Shown here: in pieces, positions 58,393 through 64,000 of the stretch
Layout of the letters: each line of letters opens with the position of its first letter
How positions within the stretch are numbered: the first letter of the stretch is position 1
The notes under the pieces: model-generated
The model's input: the letters and a program-made list of their open reading frames with translations, nothing else
Database searches by the model: none
Told to the model about the DNA's origin: nothing
Source: Ascaphus truei
Lineage: Eukaryota; Chordata; Amphibia; Anura; Ascaphidae
NCBI GenBank assembly: GCA_036426205.1
Contig: WSYH01001933.1
Location: 37,484-101,483, forward strand
Direction: 5' to 3'
DNA length: 64,000 nucleotides
Translations under genes and position numbers: made by a program

Positions 58393-59494
58393 TTACAGGA
58401 AGGACTTGTAGATGTAGCCCTCATTGAGACCAGTAGGACTGAGTGTATCAAGTGTGTAAATCCATCTACACTCAGTCTGCAACAGTATCCTGTCCCAGTC
58501 ACCCTTACGTTGGCCCCAAGGAATATGTTGGATACCAATAAAAATTAGTTGATCACTATTGCCATTGTGTTCGTTTACTACGTGGTGTGTCTGTGGCATT
58601 TCGAATGGAACCCAAATGTTCAAGGATTCTCTTTTTAAATTGTCTGAAGGTTTTCCCTACATATAATTTGCTGCAGGCACAAACTATCAGGTAAATCACT
58701 CCCTCTGTGACGCAATTAATGAATTCATTCATTTTAAATGTTCGCTGTTTATTAGAGTCCATGAATTCAGTCCTCTTAGGTACGTATCTGCAAGCCCTGC
58801 AACGGCCGCATGCATATGAACCAATGGGTTTCTTGTCAATCCAGGTTGTATGTGGTTTTACTTGAAAATGACTCTTCACTAGGATGTCCTTTAGATTACG
58901 GCTTCTCCTACTGGTGAGCTTGGGTGTATTGGATATGGCCCCCTGCAAGTCTCGATCATCAAGTAGTATATGCCAGTATTTATTAAATATTCTGAAGATT
59001 GAACCCCACTGGTCACTAAATGTATCAATAAAGCGGATCGGTTTATATTCATTGAAGTTGTTAGTGTGTGATTTGTCCACTAGGAGTTGTGTCCTATTTG
59101 TGTCATTGGCTCGATTAAATGCTTTTTTCAGATTCGTCCTTGAGTGTCCACGTTCGATGAATCATTGGGTCATATCCTTGGCCTTATCCTTAAACTCACT
59201 TAAGGTTGAACAGTTTCACCTAAGGCGAAGATATTGGCCTGTAGGAATGGCCTTAATTACATGTTTAGGATGTTGACTGTCAGCCCTAAGTAGACTGTTC
59301 GTTGCAGTCTGTTTCCTGAAAATCGTGGTATCCAATTTGCCGTTAGTGTCTTTAGTTATGGTAATGTCAAGGAAGTCAAGTTTGGATTCACTTGAGACCA
59401 AGGTAAGTCTAAGGTTGTGTAAATTTGAATTTAGTATATCCACAAATTCCCTCAGAGATGTCAGTGTGTTGTGCAGCGAGGCGGTTGTCAACAA
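58393..59494 (-). pseudogene. Penelope-like RT tail and GIY-YIG endonuclease
   Basis: 59494-59216: FVDILNSNLHNLRLTLVSSE then LDFLDITITKD, the conserved stretch after the RT palm. 59080-58556: zinc-binding-like YACGRCRACRYVP, then GVIYLIVCACSKLYVGKTFR and RILEHLGSIRNA, i.e. the GIY-YIG fold with its Tyr, Gly and Arg/Glu/His positions. The next frame down to 58393 gives FIGIQHIPWGQRKGDWDRIL and WIYTLDTLSPTGLNEGY, the usual C-terminal block. Breaks lie near 59200 and 58560. Confidence 0.88.
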
Positions 59495-59694
59495 ATGTCC
59501 GATTCTGACCTATTACTTCCTTGGTGATGTAACTGCTTGCCCTGGTGTACAGGAGGGGATTGGTAATCAACAATTAATGCTCTTGATCTTAACTTATACA
59601 ATTTATGAAATGTTATTCATTCCTGTTCTGTAATTCTATACATTTACTTTTATAGCAATAACAAAGTCCAAATTAGGTCATAAGCTGATTTATA

Positions 59695-59779
59695 TGAGGT
59701 GCCAGTATCTCCTATGAATGGAAATGTCCCGCGTCACGTGATCGGGCTATCTCAATGCATAGGAGATACCGGCACCTCA
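59695..59779. repeat. 22-bp-arm hairpin
   Basis: 59695-59716 and 59758-59779 are inverted copies with one mismatch, 41-base loop containing GTCACGTGA. Confidence 0.85.
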
Positions 59780-60129
59780 TAACGGGGCCTGTATCTTGGG
59801 AAGCAGGTGGTCCCCGGACATAAAACCAACACGGTTCATCCCCGGAGACCCCCTGCACATCTTCAATAGCAATCCTATTGATATGTACACATTTTTTTTT
59901 TGCCGCCGAGATTTGTGCAGAGAGAGGCGGATCTCGCTCTCTGCTGACAGATTTTGCCAGCGGAGCCATTCTCGCCAGGGCTCGCCATCTCTCTGCCGGA
60001 TTCCTCTCACAGATATGCGCACCTTCCTGCATACTGTGAGGGGAATCCACCAAAAACATGGAGAGTTTTAATGTGGAAAACGCTTGTTCCGGTGGGGAGA
60101 AGCAGATCAGCGGGCACCACGATGCAGAA

Positions 60130-60350
60130 AGAATTGAATTATGTATAACGATTCCTTTATTTCGGCATGGATAAAAAGAGGAGGGGAAGCATACCCCTGC
60201 ATCTCTAACGCGTTTCACCCAGTAATTGGGCTTTCTCTTGATCTGCTTCTTCCCACCGGAACAAGCGTTTTCCACATTGTCTACTACTTCAGCTTTGGAG
60301 CACACAGAACCGGTCATCATATGTGAGTACAATTGCTGCCCCATGAGAGC
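60130..60350 (-). repeat. Hammerhead-type repeat
   Basis: The motif at 60201-60245 is followed on the minus strand by CCGAAATAAAGGAATCGTTA, as in related repeats. Confidence 0.5.
60201..60245 (-). ncRNA. Hammerhead-like motif (degenerate core)
   Basis: AAGAGAA-A, stem II G-CCCA/UGGG-U, GAA, ACGCGU (60213-60208). Positions 3-4 are A-A, so activity is unlikely. Confidence 0.4.
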
Positions 60351-60359
60351 TGCCCCAGG

Positions 60360-61640
60360 CACATAGGTTTATTCCGTTCAGAGACTTTGGAGAGGTCTTG
60401 GGGGGGGTTCCAGGACTTCCCCCTTACAACTCTGCATATCTCTGCTAGACCTTATGCCATCTAGGGGTTAAATGCTTACAGCCTCAAGCATGCATCATCA
60501 CACCCTGTGATCCGGTTCAAGTGCAGGAAGACAATTTAATCAAAAAGTGGGTCATTAATATGCTCTGTAGCACTGGTTGATTGGGGGCCTTTACCCCTAT
60601 ATTTTTTGTTCCATGGAGAGTTTTAAGTCTGGCGAATGGCCATTCTCGCAGTTCTCTGCATAGGTCCCTAAGTTTTCACAGGGGTAAAGGAGTATTCTGC
60701 ATACGGCGAACATAAACGGCAATAATGTGGCGACTATATTGCCGTTGCGGCTTTCATTAAAGTAGCTCTCTGCATAAGCCCCACAGTGTCTTGGTAACCA
60801 AAAAAACAACTCTCTCAAATCTCTGTGCGGTATACATGTAGCTCTATCGCCATCTAGAGATCACAGGCCATAATGCACTCTAATTAAATCTCACTATAGA
60901 GTATGGGTGCACAAACTTTTCCGTCTGCACCCCCCTGCATGCTCTACCCCCCTCTATTCCCCAACATAAGGTAACAGACCTCAAATGAGAAATGTAGAAC
61001 TTTAAAAGTAAGTATCTCCAGCCAATCCTGGACTCATAAGCAACCTCATGTGACAAAGAAAAAAGTGTTCCCAATAAAGAAATATTTGCTTATGATTGGT
61101 TTAAATCAATGTGGACTACTCTACAAAGTAGTACTGTAGGTGGATCTGGGATTTTGCAAATTATATTGTAAACATAACAAATACATATCCAAAAAGGATA
61201 ACATTTTTGCAACAATCTCTTGGACACAATTGTTTGATAGAAAACACCTCAAATCCAAAGATTCATTCTTCCTCCTTGGTTGAATAGTATCAAGGAGAAA
61301 AATCCATCCACTTTCTCACTGGAGCAATCGTTCTTCCCTATTGCCCCCTTGTTTAAGGGGACCCACTGAATCAATTATCTGGCATTTCAGTGGGTACTAG
61401 CAAGGTGACCCCCGCAACAGCTAACAGTTTGAATTGTGATGTTGGTGCTCCCTAGGTAGGTATATAAACATGAAAACAAACAGAAAAATGTAACCTATTA
61501 TGCGCACTTTATCATCACCCGGATGGTTAGTGAAAAAATTAAAAACAAACTTTATTGATATCCAATTAAAATAAAGGTCGTTAAAACAAAAATTAAACAC
61601 AAAAAGTTGATCCTGCTATGTAGACACTATGTTAAGTGTT
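60360..61640. other. Intergenic DNA, nothing recognised
   Basis: Weak internal similarity (GTTCTCTGCATAGG/GCTCTCTGCATAAG) but no supported gene or element. Confidence 0.4.
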
Positions 61641-61646
61641 CAGGAT

Positions 61647-61725
61647 CCAGCATGCGTGATAGGTTAGTATTGATTCTATCACCTGCAAGGTCATGGGTTT
61701 TAATCTCCATGAGCGAGCTCGGTGG
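61647..61725 (+). repeat. tRNA-like sequence (possible SINE head)
   Basis: GCGTGATAGGTTAGTATTG (A-box-like) and AAGGTCATGGGTTTTAATCT (T-arm/B-box-like) are spaced about as in a tRNA. The T-loop deviates from TTCGA, so not a functional tRNA. Confidence 0.35.
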
Positions 61726-62254
61726 AATTTATTGTCCACTATCTTTTTAATGAGTGTAAATAATATGGTTTGTTGTTTATCAACTAAAGCTGAACTGGTG
61801 TCTAAATGATAGCAACCCTCTATTCCAAGATTGTGTATATTAAGTCAGATACCTTTGTCAGGTCTGCCTAGTTTTAGCACGTAGGTGGGAGCCTACTGTC
61901 TCTTACTACTTGGTGCAAGGCATCACACAATAGAAAATGTGACCTGTGCTAAGCATGTGTAGGTGATACTGTATAATAGTGGCTGTACAGTAATAATGTG
62001 CAATCTAGGCGCTATCTACTGAATACACTGGGGATGCTAACACCAATTAACATGCAGGCTAGCGATAGGACTGCCAGGTGACACTAATAGCCATCCTGGT
62101 AGTGTGGAAACATTCTCTAGTTGCCATGGGGTGGAAAATGCAAGCTGTATAGCCCCCAATCAAGCAGCTAGTGTAAAAGAGATACAGAGTCCACTGGTTG
62201 CTGGCAGGTAGGTGAGGGGACATCATGTGTGTCCGATCGCATCATGCATAAAAA

Positions 62255-62600
62255 AGGAAGCGCAAAAAGAGAAAACACACAATAAGTCAAAATTCATTAA
62301 AACTTTTATAAATTGACTAAATAAAATTGACATAATAAAATGGGATCCTCGTAGACCCAAACATCCACAAAACCGAAGCGCTAACGGGGGTTCCACTAAT
62401 CCAAAACCCACGGCTCAAAAGATGGGAAAATGTCCAATGTGTTGCTAGATGGTCACAGCTTACACTGGATCGAGACTGCACCCATACAAAGCTAGGGGAT
62501 GACCGCAGCTACCTTGGCTCGCGTCGCCACGTGTTCTCTCTGCAGCGTGATGATGTCACCTCTACGTGTTTCGCGTCATATGACACTTCTTCAGGAGGAC
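62255..62600 (-). repeat. Hammerhead-type repeat
   Basis: On the minus strand the motif at 62600-62555 is followed about 280 bases later by AAAAGTTTTAATGAATTTTG and TTTTTGCGCTTCC, the usual end of these repeats. Confidence 0.6.
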
Positions 62601-62602
62601 CC
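62555..62602 (-). ncRNA. Hammerhead-like motif, perfect core and stem I
   Basis: CCUC (62598-62595), CUGAAGA (62594-62588), extra A, stem II GUGUC/GACGC with loop AUAU, GAA (62572-62570), ACACGU (62569-62564), A17, GAGG (62562-62559) pairing with CCUC. Stem III has one change from palindromic ACGCGU. Confidence 0.62.
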
Positions 62603-62869
62603 TAAGGTGTCCGATCGCATGCCTTCAGAACCGGAGTGCCGCCAGGTGAACCAGTGGGCTAGTATGTGTGCAGCCTATAGTGCCCTAAAGTGACCTGCTG
62701 AAGCACTCCTGTGTCCGACCGCAGAGTAATCCGAAGTGATAGGATCAGTGTGGGTACCGAGAAGGTAAATACAAAGTCCTTCAAAGTACTTCAAAGTCCG
62801 CTATAATTACAGAGGGGGTGAATGAAGGGGGTACTGGGCCCAGTGTGGGTAGTTATGCCTCCGGAAAGG

Positions 62870-63110
62870 TTGCGGAATGAGTTAACCCTTTCATTACCGC
62901 TATGGTAATGGGGTTAACCCCTCCTGCTACCCACCGGTAGGCCTAACCACCCACCCTTGGCCAAGTACCCCCTTCACCCAATCCCTTTACCCCAATAAAC
63001 ATTAAAATACCTACAACAGTACCTACCAATAAACCCCCCTCCCCTCCCCCCGTGGGGTCTCCGTCGGCATCAATCCTGTGCAGTTAAACTAAAATAAAAT
63101 GCTTTTATGA
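62870..63110 (+). repeat. Fragment of the copy-C family
   Basis: GTTAACCCTTTCATTACCGC/GGTAATGGGGTTAACCCC hairpin followed by GCCTAACCACCC and CCCAATAAACAT, in the same order as 34974-35115. Confidence 0.65.
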
Positions 63111-64000
63111 AGCTTGCAATATCTTTTGCACCAGCCTTTAGCTGGTCTGCAGCACACCCGGCTCTCGGGACACAAACACTACTGCTTGTTATTTCGGACT
63201 TGATGTAAACCTTGAATCAGGGGTTTTGTGTGGGAGTAAATCGTCTGTTCCATCTACACTATTGTTGTCTCTTCTTATCTTTTGAGCATACCGGATACGA
63301 CATTGTCCAAAGTGTGAGAAGGACCTTAGAAGATTTACCTTCTTTTCACCACTGTTACAACTCTATGTAGTTTTTATTTTTGTACAGCCATTATTTTTGT
63401 ACTCATTGTTTAGAGATAATGTATATGTTTGGATTAGACTTGCTAAACAGTCTAAAAAAGGGTTGAGTGGAGGCATATTTTGGATTTATTATGCACTAAT
63501 CACTGCTACTATATTTTACTGTAATCACTGCTATCAATGTGCCTTATTATCACTGAGTGCTAGAGCGCCACAAAGTGTTTTCTTGTGTACATTCTTACTG
63601 TAGTTTGCTAGCAGCCTGCATACGGTTTTCTAAGGCTGCAAATTGTTATAATACTGTGAGGACCAGGGTTTTTTTTTTCACAGCCTGGTCACCAATTTCA
63701 TTTAAGGATTTAATAATAAAAGGTCAATTTTAACAAGCAAGATAATTATATAATTACAGCGCAATCATTCAATATCCTCCACCTTATTATAGTAAACACT
63801 GTACATATGTACAGTATATATTTTCACCATTGTTTGGAGTACACTAAATGCAAAAGGGATTACTTTCTTCTCTTCTCAGCTTTGTCTTTTTCTAAATGAT
63901 CTAATCCCTAAGTAGCATCCAACAACAAGGAGACATTTGTTTCCTAAAATATTAAAGCAGTCACTTCGAGCAAAGTACTTTGTTTCTCTGTTATTTGCTT
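63111..64000. other. Intergenic DNA, nothing recognised
   Basis: AT-rich DNA without supported features. Confidence 0.4.

Larger units (their letters stand above)
57100..59560 (-). mobile_element. Penelope-like element, 5'-truncated
   Basis: Minus-strand order: end of reverse transcriptase (59494-59216), linker, GIY-YIG endonuclease (about 58700-58600), C-terminal segment, then a non-coding 3' part with a hammerhead-like motif (57773-57731) and a TTTATTG-rich tail. Fusion of RT with GIY-YIG is diagnostic of Penelope-like elements. Most of the RT is missing and frames are broken. Confidence 0.88.

Overview
This window looks like intronic and flanking DNA from a large, repeat-rich vertebrate genome. 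An amphibian, probably a frog, fits best: a vertebrate cytosolic sulfotransferase gene with GT-AG introns, Tc1-like transposons, a Gmr1-type gypsy element, a Penelope-like element and many hammerhead-like repeats. The species is inference. There are no bacterial-type genes, operons or CRISPR arrays.

The only host gene I can support is a cytosolic sulfotransferase (SULT3A1/amine-sulfotransferase-like) on the + strand. Five coding exons are visible at 3527-3735, 10945-11071, 42575-42669, 50682-50862 and 54301-54425, with lengths 209, 127, 95 and 181 plus the last coding part, and compatible phases. A poly(A) signal lies at 54759. The exon with the initiator Met and most of the PAPS loop is not seen and presumably lies upstream. 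The reading frame is open, but the usual catalytic-histidine position (family S/T-H-L-P) reads S-N-L-M.

Almost everything else is mobile DNA. 1-3.5 kb: Tc1 end, a dispersed T-rich repeat split by a 586-bp insertion, and a CpG-rich segment. 4.2-9.3 kb: a decayed Gmr1-like Ty3/gypsy element with integrase before reverse transcriptase, running into an 870-base N gap. 11.9-13.5 kb: a Tc1-like element with IR/DR ends. About 14.1-30 kb: an indel-noisy block containing a large palindrome centred near 22.92 kb, most likely an unpolished fold-back long read. 30-37.2 kb: microsatellites, a Tc1 fragment and a 5.36-kb hairpin-rich element with hAT-like ends. 37.3-42.5 kb: hammerhead-type repeats, a 154-bp hAT MITE and duplicated GA-rich DNA. 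43-46.5 kb: a MITE and more repeats. 46.5-50.3 kb: a non-autonomous LTR element with coiled-coil ORF remains. 50.9-51.2 kb: a long foldback. 57-59.6 kb: a Penelope-like remnant with a GIY-YIG domain. 59.7-63 kb: further hammerhead repeats.

The most interesting signal is a family of more than a dozen short motifs shaped like tiny hammerhead ribozymes, on both strands in otherwise unrelated repeats. They share a CUGANGA-like core, a stem II hairpin, GAA, and a short usually self-complementary stem III such as ACGCGU, ACGU or AGCU. The core C3-G8 pair appears as U3-A8 in several copies, which looks like covariation. One copy lies on the same strand as the Penelope-like element, consistent with published small hammerheads in Penelope-like retroelements.
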